NCBI RefSeq assembly: GCF_932526225.1
Contig: NC_064042.1
Coordinates: forward strand, 10,244,540 to 10,308,539
DNA: 64,000 bases
From: Nematostella vectensis
Taxonomy: Eukaryota > Cnidaria > Anthozoa > Actiniaria > Edwardsiidae
Direction of reading: 5' to 3'
The position numbers were made by a program, and so were the translations under genes. The notes beneath the pieces were generated by a model, which ran no database searches, had not been told where the DNA came from, and saw only the letters and a program-made list of their open reading frames with translations. Positions 23,363 to 36,149 of this stretch are shown one piece after another. The number at the start of each line of letters is the position of its first letter. Within the stretch, counting starts at the first letter, position 1.

Positions 23363-23445
23363 CAGTCGAACCTCTATTAAGCGGTCACCCTTGGGACTTA
23401 GCTTAGTGACCGCTTAATAGAGGTTGACCGCTTAATAGAGGTTTC
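23363..23445. mobile_element. Damaged copy of the palindromic mini-element, unit 2
   Basis: The left arm is as in unit 1, but the right arm runs from TTAATAGAGGT straight into a second GACCGCTTAATAGAGG instead of the terminal CGACTG, so the right terminus is lost. Confidence 0.6.
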
Positions 23446-23912
23446 GCTATTTTCTCCCCTAAATTAGCGTAAATCGAGTTGTAATTATACATAAGAACTT
23501 TTTATTATAATAAACAACAGTAACAATCATGTTAGCCCTAAGACGGGGCCTGGTGCATTCCAATTTGATCCAGAAATGTTTGAAACCGCCAAAATAAATC
23601 GATATGTATTGTCGTATGCAGGGGGGGGGGGGGGGGGGGGGGGGGGGCACGTGCCCTCAGTGCCCCAACTCCTGCTACGGCCTGCAGAATGTTTCTATAG
23701 GTAGATTTGTAGATTTGTATATTTTCGTTCCTTGTAAGACACTTTCATCGATGCCACGATGTCAGCAGGCGGCGCCATATCAAACATATCCCCCACGGAT
23801 AGTGTCCTTCGTATGTATTGCCTTATATGGTCATTCATGCCCATATTTAGAAGAGCTAAAGTTTCCCCGTTCCCTGATCTACAGAAAACATGGTGAAAAA
23901 TACTGATCAATT

Positions 23913-25244
23913 TATATTATATTATATTATATTATATTATATTATATTATATTATATTATATTATATTATATTATATTATATTATATTATATTATATTAT
24001 ATTATATTATATTATATTATATTATATTATATTATATTATATTATATTATATTATATTATATTATATTATATTATATTATATTATATTATATTATATTAT
24101 ATTATATTATATTATATTATATTATATCATATCATATCATATCATATCATATCATATCATATCATATCATATCATATCATATCATATCATATCATATCAT
24201 ATCATATCATATCATATCATATCATATCATATCATATCATATCATATCATATCATATCATATCATATCATATCATATCATATCATATCATATCATATCAT
24301 ATCATATCATATCATATCATATCATATCATATCATATCATATCATATCATATCATATCATATCATATCATATCATATCATATCATATCATATCATATCAT
24401 ATCATATCATATCATATCATATCATATCATATCATATCATATCATATCATATCATATCATATCATATCATATCATATCATATCATATCATATCATATCAT
24501 ATCATATCATATCATATCATATCATATCATATCATATCATATCATATCATATCATATCATATCATATCATATCATATCATATCATATCATATCATATCAT
24601 ATCATATCATATCATATCATATCATATCATATCATATCATATCATATCATATCATATCATATCATATCATATCATATCATATCATATCATATCATATCAT
24701 ATCATATCATATCATATCATATCATATCATATCATATCATATCATATCATATCATATCATATCATATCATATCATATCATATCATATCATATCATATCAT
24801 ATCATATCATATCATATCATATCATATCATATCATATCATATCATATCATATCATATCATATCATATCATATCATATCATATCATATCATATCATATCAT
24901 ATCATATCATATCATATCATATCATATCATATCATATCATATCATATCATATCATATCATATCATATCATATCATATCATATCATATCATATCATATCAT
25001 ATCATATCATATCATATCATATCATATCATATCATATCATATCATATCATATCATATCATATCATATCATATCATATCATATCATATCATATCATATCAT
25101 ATCATATCATATCATATCATATCATATCATATCATATCATATCATATCATATCATATCATATCATATCATATCATATCATATCATATCATATCATATCAT
25201 ATCATATCATATCATATCATATCATATCATATTATATTATATTA
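23913..25244. repeat. (ATATT)n then (ATATC)n array upstream of copy C
   Basis: About 210 bp of ATATT (to about 24124) is followed by about 1.1 kb of ATATC (to about 25229, roughly 220 copies without visible interruption) and then a few ATATT units. The array directly abuts sequence equivalent to 10160 of unit 1, so about 570 bp present in units 1 and 3 is missing here. Confidence 0.98.
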
Positions 25245-25435
25245 TATATTATTTTTAGGGCTCCAGATATATCCTTGTTTGTTTTGGCAAGGATTTTCAT
25301 CCCTCCCACTCTAAAATGGTCTCCGCGGACCCTGGCTAATGGCTCGGGCGAAGCGTCGTGTTGAAGACGGCATATTTATACTTTCTCACTGTCCTTATAT
25401 GGTGCGCGCGTGGTCAGAGCCCTTGCGCGCGTGCG

Positions 25436-25471
25436 TGACGTCATGGCCGCTGGTGACGTGATAATGCAAAT
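25436..25471 (+). promoter_or_regulatory. Copy C promoter motifs: CRE plus octamer
   Basis: TGACGTCA at 25436-25443, TGACGTGA at 25454-25461 and ATGCAAAT at 25464-25471, with the same spacing as copy B. A TATTTATA stretch near 25373 could serve as a weak TATA-like element; the equivalent in B and D reads TATTTATG. Confidence 0.5.
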
Positions 25472-25522
25472 TAGAATAGAAATCAAAGAGACCCAAGCTA
25501 GCTTGCAAGCTACAGATCTGCG

Positions 25523-28500
25523 ATGATCTGGATAATTGTAAGCGTAATTTTGGGGACTTTATTGGGTATACTAGACCATGTATACCCAAATCTACAAATA
25601 CTATATTTACCAAAAATGTTAGCGGCAGAGTCGCGCAATGGTGAGTTGAAATCTTTGTTATTTTACCTCAAAATGACACTGCGCTTTCTCGAATGTGTTC
25701 CTTTTTTTGCGATAGCCTTTAGCGATTTTTTTTTACATATTTTATTTATTTTGCAGTAATTCTCGGAATTACAGATTTTTCAGAACCAAGCTCTCTCATC
25801 GGTAAGTGTTGAAATGTTTAATAATTCTTGGATTAATTATTTTTAAAAACTAAACGATTTACTTGATAGTTTGTTCCATTGCTTGTTAGCTTAGCCACAA
25901 CTAAAAGCAATGAAAAAGATATCGTTATTTACAAGTGTTTGAACCCTTCTGAATTAGTCTATAGATCGATTGTTGTTGTTTTCTGTTCAGATACCTGTGC
26001 TGTATATAAAAACTGCACGAGATAATGTTGGCAATACAAATTTTGTTGCAAACCATTAGCTAACGGGGAATGGGGGGGGTGGAGCGGGGACAGTTCACAG
26101 TGGATGCGGGATTTTCCAAAGGACATATGGGGCGCACTGTCTGCTTCCCTTTTTTATTGGGGGGGGGATGTTGTTCTAGAGACATCAGGTCTACTACTAC
26201 TGTTCTACTACTGTTTATTCAATCGCAGAGACTTGGGGTGCGGTCATTAATTACTGGGGGGCATTTTTGCAAAACTCTGGGCTAAAAATTTTTTGTCCCC
26301 CTCAAATCCAAGCCCAAAAATCGTGCCCCCCCCCCGAGACCGCAACCCTCCCCGCCTCCACTTATTTATATTCAATGATTATATGTCTTTACAACCACAG
26401 AGACTTGATATATTGAATGTAACTGAGATATAACCTTTTACTAAAATATAGATCAGCTAGCATGGCAATTTTGTCTTTTTTAATTTAAGTATGAATCTTC
26501 ACTTCGCTAGTTTAAGAGTGACAAATAGATGAACAACATATACCTGTGTCGCTAGAAAACGACTACGTCGTCGACGAGTCTAGGTTTCGCAACATTTTAA
26601 TGTATTTGTTTTGTTCAACAGATTAGAACAGGCAGGCGCCGAATAAATTCTGGTTTTAATATATTAATGAGCAAGAACGTCATTGTTCAAATGTAAATTT
26701 TATTCAGTTCACAATGTTTCCTCTATTATATACTTAGTTCAATATTGTTCAGGAACCAATCTTGTATTTATATAAATATATTTTGAGAATCCCTCTAATG
26801 GTTGACAGACAAAGACCCAAAAATGTGACCACCCTTTAATGACAGCCCCAAAAATGTGACCTCCCCCCCCCAAAAAAAAAATTGGCGCCCTAAAAGACAT
26901 AGCCTCCCTACATATTTGCCGCCCCCCCCCCCCCCCCCCCCCCAGTAATAAATGGCCGCTCCCTTAGTCGCAGAGGCGTACAACATAAGACTTCAGCCCT
27001 GTGTTGATTCATAAATTTCAGGAAATGGTATAACGAGACTAAGAGTAATAACCTCTATCCATTTGTTTGCAGAGTTTCGGGACAGAAGAATTGGATACGC
27101 TCGGGAGCCTACACGCCCAGATGATGTATATAGATGTAATATAACAGGTGAGTAAAGATTTCACCTGACATATAACCACCAAGATAATCTATATACATAT
27201 AGTACAACACGCAGAGATGATTGATTTTTTGCCATTAAAAACTCTGAAAATTTAAATACGAGAATAAGTAACCTGTGTCTATTTTATTTCTTTGCAGAGT
27301 TTCGGGACAGAGGGATTGGATACGAACGGCAGCCTTCCCTTCCCTTTTACGTGTATAAGAACACAACCTACACGCCTTACGTGTATAAGAACACAACCTA
27401 CACGCCAGGTGAGTAATGAAATCAAATAAGTCATATAACCTTACCCTTTGACGTGTATAACACTATCTTTACGACAGGTGCAAATGGTGTTATACACCTC
27501 ACCGGGAAGTTACGTGTATAATACTACACTAGTCGCTTGTATGTCAGCAGATGATATGACATCTGGTCGGTGAACACGTCGTCTTATACTATAACATGAG
27601 TGATTGACTCAAAGACTTTTACACTTGTCTCCTTGCTTATCATTTCTGTATTTTATATTGTAATTGAACTTTGTTTATGTTGCTGATCTATTTGTTTTGT
27701 TTTAATCGTAGTCGGGCTGGTTCCGAAGGTAACCGCCCTAGCTGTAATTCCACCTGCACCGGAAGTAGTACCGCTATGGTGCAATCCTTTTTTCGTGTCG
27801 TTTGTCGTCATGGCGACCATGGCCACGGTAGCTGTTTTAGCAGTCAACTGGGACAGCAGAGAACAAACTGATGACGATAAAGAAGACGAGAACAAGATGT
27901 CTTCCGACTTGAGGATCTGCCTGATGAAGGTGAGTACTTAGATGAATGTACAGTACCACGTCTGGTCTCTTTGCGAGCTCCAGGAAGAGGCGTTGGAGGG
28001 CGGAGGGAGGGGGGTCGAAGCAGTACTACGTAAGTGCCAAAAACACTTTAGGACTTTTAGAAGTTGCTGTATCTAATAATAATACTTGAAGGATATTCAC
28101 TGAGAATAGCTGCAGAAGCAAAAGCTGTAGAAGGGCAAGTATTGCAAGTATATGACAATTAGGGCGTCCGCTGTACAATATTTAGGGCCAGATACATATT
28201 ACCAACTGTTTGTCCCGAAGACTGTTATTCAAAGTATGTTTTTAGATAGCGAAAATATATCAAGAAAAAGGAGAGTAGGAAAATGGTTAGGGTTAGTTTA
28301 AGAGAGTAGTTATAACTTGGGAAGTTACTTGTGTTGAAGTTACATTTTGCTTTACAGGAACAAGGCGCGCCTTCAGCAACGTTCCACCCCCTGGCGAGTT
28401 GCGCCGAAAATGATATGTGCAGTAAACAGACCCAAGACTTAGACAAAAGAGTAAAACTCGAAGAAAAGGAAGTTCAAGCATTAGTTTCCCCTCGTGCGCG

Positions 28501-31360
28501 GTGTGAGTCCAGATCACCTCCTGTCATGGGCACCAAGTCCATCGCGAAAATGGCTTCAGTGTCATATGAAGATGCGTCGCCAATCAAACACGCGGTTATC
28601 CTTTCTAACGCTCTGAGTGCTTGGCGGTCAATTCCAATCGTCTTGGACGCTCTTTTCCCAGGCACTGTAGCACCAAACCGCTGTAGATCAACCAGCGCTG
28701 CTTCGATTACCAGTGACTTGACGATCCTCACAGCACCACAATCCGGGAGCTCCAGAATATTATTACCCGCAGGGCAACAAGAGCCTTTGTTACCAAGGGT
28801 TAATGAAGAGGAAGCACTAACTGTCAGTAAACAGCTAGCAGCCAAATCACTTGCATCAGTGAAGGGCCCAGAACCAACTCAGCCCATGGGGAAGGAGAGA
28901 CAATTTAAGCCCGAGTACACCATGGGCTTGCTAGCAGTACTGGCTAGAGTAGTAAGCCGTGTTAACCGCCTGACGTCGTCCAACAGCAGCACCATTGATG
29001 GAAATCGACTACTACCAATGAAGACCGCTGCACCCAGTTTCGCTGAATTTGGCATTGCCTTGTCGCCTGTTCTGATGTTCAATATCAGAAGAAAAGACCA
29101 TGATGAGAACTCTTTAGACACCGCCCTTCATGAATCAACTTTACAGATGTCCAAAACTGTTTCGGCTGCTATGTCGACAGCACACGTGAACATCTCAGCC
29201 AACAGCCGCACTGCCACTGTTGCATCCTTTAAGAACGTGGAGACGGAGTTACAGCAAAAGGATGCTTCCAGTGACAATTATAACAAAAGTATCAGCAGCA
29301 GTAGGGATATCGGTGGTCACATGTTGAGGACCGTGAGTCGTCCATTGTCGGCGCCAATGCCAAGACGCTCTACATCTATCAGTGACCTTGCACGTGATTT
29401 GCCGACCCCGAGGCAAGCTGCTCACTCAGTATCGCTCCCAACTCCAGCTCGGTTTTCTGATGATGAACAAGCAAAACCAGCTAAGCTGAGACTTGATGCA
29501 CCAAAACCTCAATCGGCGCTGGTGACGTCGACAAAAACCAAGGCAGTAGAGCCACAGTCAGTGATGGCTTCCAAGCCTTCTTCTGCTTCTGCTTCCCCCA
29601 GCAACACCTACAGAACCCAAAACACTGATCAGGTTAAGTCTGGCTCGTCTATCCATGCTCCCACAAGCAATGAAGACATAATCAAGGCAATGTCTTCTTC
29701 TGCTACTTCTCCCAAGACCACTGAGCGCTTTGCTTCCAAACCTGAGGTGAAGGACGCGTGTGAAACTGAAAGTCCTTCACTTCTAACCGCATATGACATC
29801 CAAGAAAAAATAAACAGCCTCTCAATACATGCCAAAGAGACACGAACTCAGAAGAGGAGGAGACGTCGAGAAAAGGCTAAGCTATATGCCAGCTTGCGAG
29901 CTCTGTCGAATGAAACAACGCCAGCCAACGACAGCAAGGCTGATAATACGCAGGCTAGCGTCACTGAGATTGATGAGGATGTTACTACCACTGTTGCATC
30001 CTTTAAGAACGTGAAGACGAAGTTACAGCAAAAGGATGCCTCAAGTGGCAATGATAACAAAAGTGTCAATAGCAGTAGGGATATCATTGGTCACATGTTG
30101 AGGATCGTGAGTCATCCATCGTCGGCGCCAATGCCAAGACGCTCTACATCTATCAGTGACCTTGCACGTGATTTGGCGACCCCGAGGCAAGCTGCTCACT
30201 CAGTATCACTCCCAGACCTGACCATGGTGCAAACTCCAGCTCGGTTTTCTAATGGTGAACAAGCAAAACCATCTAAGCTGCGACTTGATGCACCAAAACC
30301 TCAATCGGCGCTGGTGACGTCGACAAAAACCAAGGCAGTAGAGCCACAGTCAGTGATGGCTTCCAAGCCTTCTTCTGCTTCTGCTTCCCCCAGCAACACC
30401 TACAGAACCCAAAACACTGATCAGGTTAAGTCTGGCTCGTCTATCCATGCTCCCACAAGCAATAAAGACAGAATCAAGGCAGTGTCTTCTTCTGCTATGG
30501 CTCCAAAAACATCTGAGCGTTTCACTACCAAGCCTGGTTCGTCTATCGATGCTCCCACAGGCAATAAAGACAGAATCAAGGCAGTGTCTTCTTCTGTTAC
30601 AGCTTCCAAGACATCTGAGCATTTTGCTACCAAGCCTGGTTCGTCTATCGATGCTCCCACAGGCAAGAAAGACAGAATCAAGGCAGTGTCTTCTTCTGTT
30701 ACAGCTTCCAAGACATCTGAGCGTTTTGCTACCAAGCCTGGATCGTCTATCGATGCTCCTACAGGCAATAAACACAGAATCAAGGCAGTGTCTTCTTCTG
30801 TTACAGCTCCAAAGACATCTGAGCGTTTTGCTACCAAGCCTGGATCGTATATCGATGCTCCCACAGGCAATAAAGGCAGAATCAAGGCAGTTTCTTCTTC
30901 TGCTACTACTTCCAAGACCACTGGGCGCTTGGCTCCGTCGGGTTTGTCTTTACATGCTCTTCCAAGAAACATAGACAGAACAAGTTCTAGTAAATCAATC
31001 TCTTCGAAGCGTTCAAGCGACTCAGGCCCTTCAGCATACACGCTAAGGGTGATAAGGGAGAACCTCAGGACCAGCAGCCTTTCAGTGACGCCCCCAGAAA
31101 GGAGCCTTCAGACGCCTGTACCACCGAAACCAACTGAAGCACAAAAAAGAAAAGCACGCAGGGTGAAGCTGGAGATGTACCTGAGCATGAGCTTAAATAC
31201 TCAAGGGGTTCATAGAAGAGGGTCATCTAATACACCAAGTGCTGCTAAACGCACAATCAAAATGACTGAAGATGCATTCCCGACGACGGGAACAAGTGGC
31301 GGGCGTCAGAAAGCCACGGTTATTGATAGAGCAGATGCATCGAAGTGTCCCACTGGCTAG
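25523..31360 (+). CDS. Array gene copy C, complete six-exon model: novel membrane protein
   Basis: Exons: 25523-25640, 25757-25801, 27073-27147, 27298-27408, 27712-27929 and 28358-31360, with the same phases as copy B; about 1,189 residues. Exon 4 is 111 nt instead of 81 because a 30-bp stretch encoding YVYKNTTYTP is duplicated in frame, which adds a second NTT sequon. The tail has four SIDAP-type units, carries SLDT where A and B lack it, and has lost six residues (DLTMVQ) from the first duplicated block. Everything else is as in B: leader, two FRDR repeats, one helix, Ser/Thr-rich tail. Open throughout, so probably functional. No recognised family. Confidence 0.8.
28358..31360 (+). CDS. Copy C exon 6: cytoplasmic tail
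   Basis: Open exon of 1,000 residues plus stop after a TTTACAG acceptor. It groups with copy D by PQSGSS, VVSRVNRL and the SLDT insertion. The 34-residue repeats number four. The two basic clusters and the duplicated blocks are retained. Confidence 0.88.
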   Translation, partial: EQGAPSATFHPLASCAENDMCSKQTQDLDKRVKLEEKEVQALVSPRARCESRSPPVMGTKSIAKMASVSYEDASPIKHAVILSNALSAWRSIPIVLDALFPGTVAPNRCRSTSAASITSDLTILTAPQSGSSRILLPAGQQEPLLPRVNEEEALTVSKQLAAKSLASVKGPEPTQPMGKERQFKPEYTMGLLAVLARVVSRVNRLTSSNSSTIDGNRLLPMKTAAPSFAEFGIALSPVLMFNIRRKDHDENSLDTALHESTLQMSKTVSAAMSTAHVNISANSRTATVASFKNVETELQQKDASSDNYNKSISSSRDIGGHMLRTVSRPLSAPMPRRSTSISDLARDLPTPRQAAHSVSLPTPARFSDDEQAKPAKLRLDAPKPQSALVTSTKTKAVEPQSVMASKPSSASASPSNTYRTQNTDQVKSGSSIHAPTSNEDIIKAMSSSATSPKTTERFASKPEVKDACETESPSLLTAYDIQEKINSLSIHAKETRTQKRRRRREKAKLYASLRALSNETTPANDSKADNTQASVTEIDEDVTTTVASFKNVKTKLQQKDASSGNDNKSVNSSRDIIGHMLRIVSHPSSAPMPRRSTSISDLARDLATPRQAAHSVSLPDLTMVQTPARFSNGEQAKPSKLRLDAPKPQSALVTSTKTKAVEPQSVMASKPSSASASPSNTYRTQNTDQVKSGSSIHAPTSNKDRIKAVSSSAMAPKTSERFTTKPGSSIDAPTGNKDRIKAVSSSVTASKTSEHFATKPGSSIDAPTGKKDRIKAVSSSVTASKTSERFATKPGSSIDAPTGNKHRIKAVSSSVTAPKTSERFATKPGSYIDAPTGNKGRIKAVSSSATTSKTTGRLAPSGLSLHALPRNIDRTSSSKSISSKRSSDSGPSAYTLRVIRENLRTSSLSVTPPERSLQTPVPPKPTEAQKRKARRVKLEMYLSMSLNTQGVHRRGSSNTPSAAKRTIKMTEDAFPTTGTSGGRQKATVIDRADASKCPTG
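30431..30936 (+). repeat. Copy C 102-bp coding minisatellite, four units
   Basis: Four SIDAP/YIDAP-type units start at about 30533 with 102-bp spacing. They include a GNKHR variant shared with copy A and a GNKGR variant seen only here, so unit types are shuffled between copies. Confidence 0.9.
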
Positions 31361-31486
31361 AGACTCCCGTCACCCTCTGGACTTAAACGCCCTCAGAAAT
31401 AAGATAGAACTATGTACCTGGACCTGTTCATATAACTTTTACAACACACTTTTATTTTATGCTTATTTTTTATCCACTTGCAAACT

Positions 31487-31492
31487 AATAAA
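31487..31492 (+). terminator. Polyadenylation signal, copy C
   Basis: AATAAA, here only about 125 bp after the stop because some 75 bp of 3' flank are missing relative to A, B and D. Confidence 0.65.
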
Positions 31493-34400
31493 TACTATTT
31501 CCGTTTAATCCTTTGTCTTTTGTTTTTATATGCTACTCTGAGAGAGGTTTGGAAACCCTAGAGGCTGCACACGGAAATTGCCACCCTCATGTTGCAGAGG
31601 GGTTGACGTTTCAGGATTCATATAGACCAATCGCCCCTCGCGAAGCCGATTGTCTGTTTTCGTGCTGAAAACCAAGAGAACCTGGAAAAGTCAATAAAAA
31701 GTTTTAGAACATTCTTTGGAGATAAAAAAGGCTTTTAATGCCTATGATTTTTTGTTGGACTTTCAGAAGGCTAGGGAAATGTTTGAGCTTCATACGTGGT
31801 TTTAGCAGTCTGAATCCGCAAGACCACTGGCGAGTTAAGCATGCATTGACTGAGGTAAAGTAAGGTAATTAATTCTCAAGTGAATCAGCAGTTGTTAGAT
31901 TTGATAGTAACACTGTAGTTATAAGTTATAGTAGCTATGTAAGGACGTTTGGTATAAATCACAATCAGTTAAATCAATCGACATTTTAATGAACAATTTC
32001 TCAGCAATTTATATATTTAGATATTTACTAAATAATCTTACAATTTTTATGCTTTGAAAGTCCTTGATCTGAATTGTGTAAAGAATGTTTCTGTAGGCTA
32101 TAAACCCTTTGCAAATCAGACTCTCAATCCAATCTATTCTACGATAAAATTATATCAATCAAGTTTTAGACATTCAAAACCAAACTTTTAACCGCAAGTT
32201 GGATATAGACTTTAATTAGCAGATTTTTCATCTAAAGCGTACATCGCATAACGATGTTGAGATAATAACTATACACTAAAACATTTTGTGCCACAAAAAA
32301 TGATGCCTGGTAATCTCAATAAAACAAAAATCAATAAATAATAAAAAGTTAATATAATATAAAATAATTATTTTATAATATAATTATAAAAACACTTTAT
32401 ACCTTAATATATATCTTATTAAATATTGTACTATAACTTTGAGAAGATCACAAAGCTTAAGAAATACACCAATTTAAAAATTCATGGTGCTCCATTTTCC
32501 TAAACACGCCTTGCAAGATTCGAGGGATGCAGACTCTTGTATATGAGGACAAATAAAAAATTCCAAAAATTCACGCACTAGACTCGCGGTAAAGAAAATG
32601 GGCATACCAGAGGGACTTCAGAATGTGAGGGGACGGGAAAAATATTCCAACTAAAAAATCATCGATCATAAAAGAGGACGCCATGGACTCGAGGCAACCC
32701 CTCCGCAACCCCTAAATAAAATCCATCACCCGTTTATCCCCAATAATCGCCATACGCTCGGTCTTAGGGAACTGTCTCGTCACTACTATTCACTTCCGAG
32801 TCTTCTTAAACTGTAAAGACCCCTTCCACTCTTTCTATTAACCGTCCCGTTTCCGTCACCAAAGTTTGTCTTGAGGTACTTGTCCTGGAATTGTCTCTCC
32901 TTGAACTCGGAGGCACCCCCGTACAGGCAGTACAGCTAGGGTTACGCTCGGCGGGTGGCTGTACCAGACAGTGGGGGAGGGACTAGCCCATTGATGGTTT
33001 TACCGAGGGGGAAGTTCAGATCGTCCAGAAATTCTTCAAATGTTGAAATGACTGGCTGAGATTCAAAGAGAATGAGTTTTAGGTAATTAGGTCCTCCTGG
33101 TATTAAGTAATACTGCGAAACGATTCTTTTCGGGTAAGTAAGCCTTCGCTAATACATATTTTGCTTAGAACGGTTTTTCTTTTCTCTTTTACATCACTTT
33201 GGGCAATTAAGCTGTGTTCTTTTCTGGGATATGACACGCTGGCACTAGGGCATACTGTGGCCTCCCCCGTTTGTCACCATATCAAGAAAATTCAGCCAAA
33301 AATTGTTGTTTCTTCCACAGAAAACACGCTACAAGAATTTGACGTTTTTGCCCTAAATAAATAACACATACATAATTTCTATTAAAGTTCACGAAATATT
33401 CATTCATTCATAGCGGAGCCAAGCGCGGCGTAGCCCCATAGGCATAGAAATATGGTATAGGTATGCGAGTTGGTTTTTGTGGTCATCGCGCGGGTACCCT
33501 GTGGTGTCACTCGCCAGCCAGCCAGCCAGCCAGCCAGTCAGTCAGCCGCGCGAATCCCAGGCCTCACTCGGCCCCTTAATGGCGACTAAATACAAGCACG
33601 GAGCAAGGGAAAAAGTTCTTGTCGATTATGCGATGATTATTTATTTTGCCTCAAATTTTGTGACTTAAGGATAAAGTCAACTAGAGGAGATCTACTAACA
33701 TTCATTCACGCCAAGATTTATCTGGTTTTAGCTAGTAAATTTAAGCAAGTAACAGTTCACATTAAAAAGCGAACAGAACCACAAGAAAGCGACAAAAAAA
33801 AACAATGGAAGGTGAGTTTTGGAAGAGGATTTGTATTGTCTATTGCGGATATGACAGTTATTAGGCTTTTTGTTGTCCTTTTTGTATGCTTTGAGAATGC
33901 GAGTACTCAACTTAGTAATCAAATTATTTGAGCATAACAGGTTTTGTTTTGACATTCTTCGTTTTATCTATATTCTTGATTGTGTTGAATAAAATACAAT
34001 ACAACAAAAACTGGAATTCGTCTTTAATAAGACTTCTTCAGGGCAGATTGATTGTGTTGAGATATTTCATAAAGGCTAACAAATATCGTGTTGAATTTGT
34101 CAAATACTGCTAAAGAAGACCTATCTTGTATTTATATCCTGTGCTCTTAGTCCTAAGAAGATACATATCCTTAGAAGATACCGCAGCTTTTTCAACTTAC
34201 AAGAGAAATTTTCCTTACCGAGGATAAAAAAACCCTATTTTCAATATGTATTGTTGTTATTGTCTGCATCTTGCATCTCATGTGGTTATTTTTTTTTTTC
34301 AAATATTTGTGGAAAATTAGTTAGATTATAAATGGCTTGATAAAAAGATTGTTTTGAAAGAAATAATAAATAATTGTTTTCACTCTTTTATGAACCAGGA

Positions 34401-36068
34401 ACTACCTGAGGGCCAAGATGTATGCTAAAGACTGGAAGACATGAGAATTAAAAATCATGTCTTGAAGAGAACAGTAGGATGTTCTTATTCACTTGTCATT
34501 TGATACCCCCACACCCATGGTCCCAGGACAGGGTGGGGGATTCAACTTTAATAAAAGCCTGTTTCCAAGTTAAGAGTCAAAAACAGTCAATACCACCACC
34601 CCTCTTGACATATTCTGGTTAAAAAGTGGTCTAAAACCCCACATTAACCCCTGACTTCTGTGGGACCATAAGGGAGGGGGCACAAATGACTAGTTCATTA
34701 CTATGTGATTCAGCAGTACACACTCATAGGTTTCTTTAGAACAAGATACTTATATAATATAAAACTAAAAACAAACTTTTGCTTTTTAAATAATAAATCT
34801 GTAAAGAAAACAGTTTTCTATCAACCTAAAGATAACGGGAAAGGGGATATTTTAGAAAAGTACTAAATATAATTATCACATTATTGTTATTATATTTTCT
34901 TTTCAGACATTTAAGGAAGAGTCATATTTCTTCCTTTTTCTTCTCCCTGTTGACTATTTTTATGCAATTGATGCTCTTTGCTATTTCCCCTCTACACCAA
35001 AAATAAATTAATGAACAGATTTGATTTTTAAATGAGAAATTTTCATTTATTACTTTCACTTATATTTTCTTTTTAGGATTTTCTTTTCAAGTCTCTTGCC
35101 CATTACATTTATTTTAGTTGTTTAGATTTATTTCATTGGAAATGTTAGATCCAGGGTTTCTCAAAACACCAAAATATAATGCATTACTAGATGTATATTT
35201 GTAGATATTAATTCCCATGGGGATGAAAAATCACCACTTAAAATGGTACATTAAATCTTCAGCATTGCATCTTATCTAAAATTGTCTGACACTATATTCC
35301 ATCTTTGAAATCCTGTTTCATCCATTGTTCTTCACAAGAACAAAGCTTGTCAGAATGTAGCTTTACAAATGTACATTAATGGAACTTTTATTAAGGGGAA
35401 GGGTTTTTTAGGGCAAGATACTTAAACTTTATAACACTAGCAACAACCTTGTTCTTTTTCAATAATAGAATTCTGTTCACATAGCTTGGATAGCAAAGAC
35501 ATGGCCTCTTTAGAGGCCTGTGGTGGTTAAAAGGGTTAAGATAATGGGGAAGGGGAAATGTCAAGAAATGCTCAATCAAATTATTTTCATTACTGTTATA
35601 TTTTTTTCACCAAACCTTTCAAGTAGAGTCAATTCACTTTATATCTCCTCTCCCGTCGATTATTTTTTAGTCAATTGATATTCTTTGATTCCTCTCTACC
35701 CCAAACATAGATCAATGAAAGGGTTGGGTTTGAAATTAGAAGTTAGCATTTTCAATCTGTTTTTTCTTCATTGCATTCATTTGGGAGTAGGCCACCAACA
35801 ACAAGGCCACTATTTGGTAAAGTGGGGTGCACCAATATGTAATGCATGAAAGGAGATATATTTTTGGATTTTAATTTCCAGACATTTTTCTGAATATTCG
35901 GTCCAATGAAGGAGAGAATCGCCACTAAATCAATACATAAAAATCACAGTATGGCATCTAAACAGTCTAAATATATTATTTTGAATCTTTGGAATGCTGT
36001 TACATCTATGACATTTTCTGCACAAGGGCAAAGCTTGTGGGAGTATTGTTTTGATTAAAAAAAAGATA

Positions 36069-36149
36069 CAGTCGAACCTCTATTAAGCGGTCACCCTCGG
36101 GACTTAGCTTAGTGACCGCTTAATAGAGGTTGACCGCTTAATAGAGGTT
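36069..36149. mobile_element. Damaged copy of the palindromic mini-element, unit 3
   Basis: It has the same right-end rearrangement as unit 2 (AGAGGTTGACCGCTTAATAG), unlike unit 1. This shared derived state links the spacers of units 2 and 3. Confidence 0.6.

Larger units (their letters stand above)
12241..26248 (+). repeat. Tandem array unit 2
   Basis: Second unit, 14,008 bp. It is longer than unit 1 because of a 1,170-bp transposon at 19740-20909, three more 102-bp tail repeats, and a 1.3-kb pentanucleotide array at 23913-25244. It also lacks about 570 bp that units 1 and 3 have just left of that array. It holds exons 3-6 of copy B and exons 1-2 of copy C. Confidence 0.95.
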
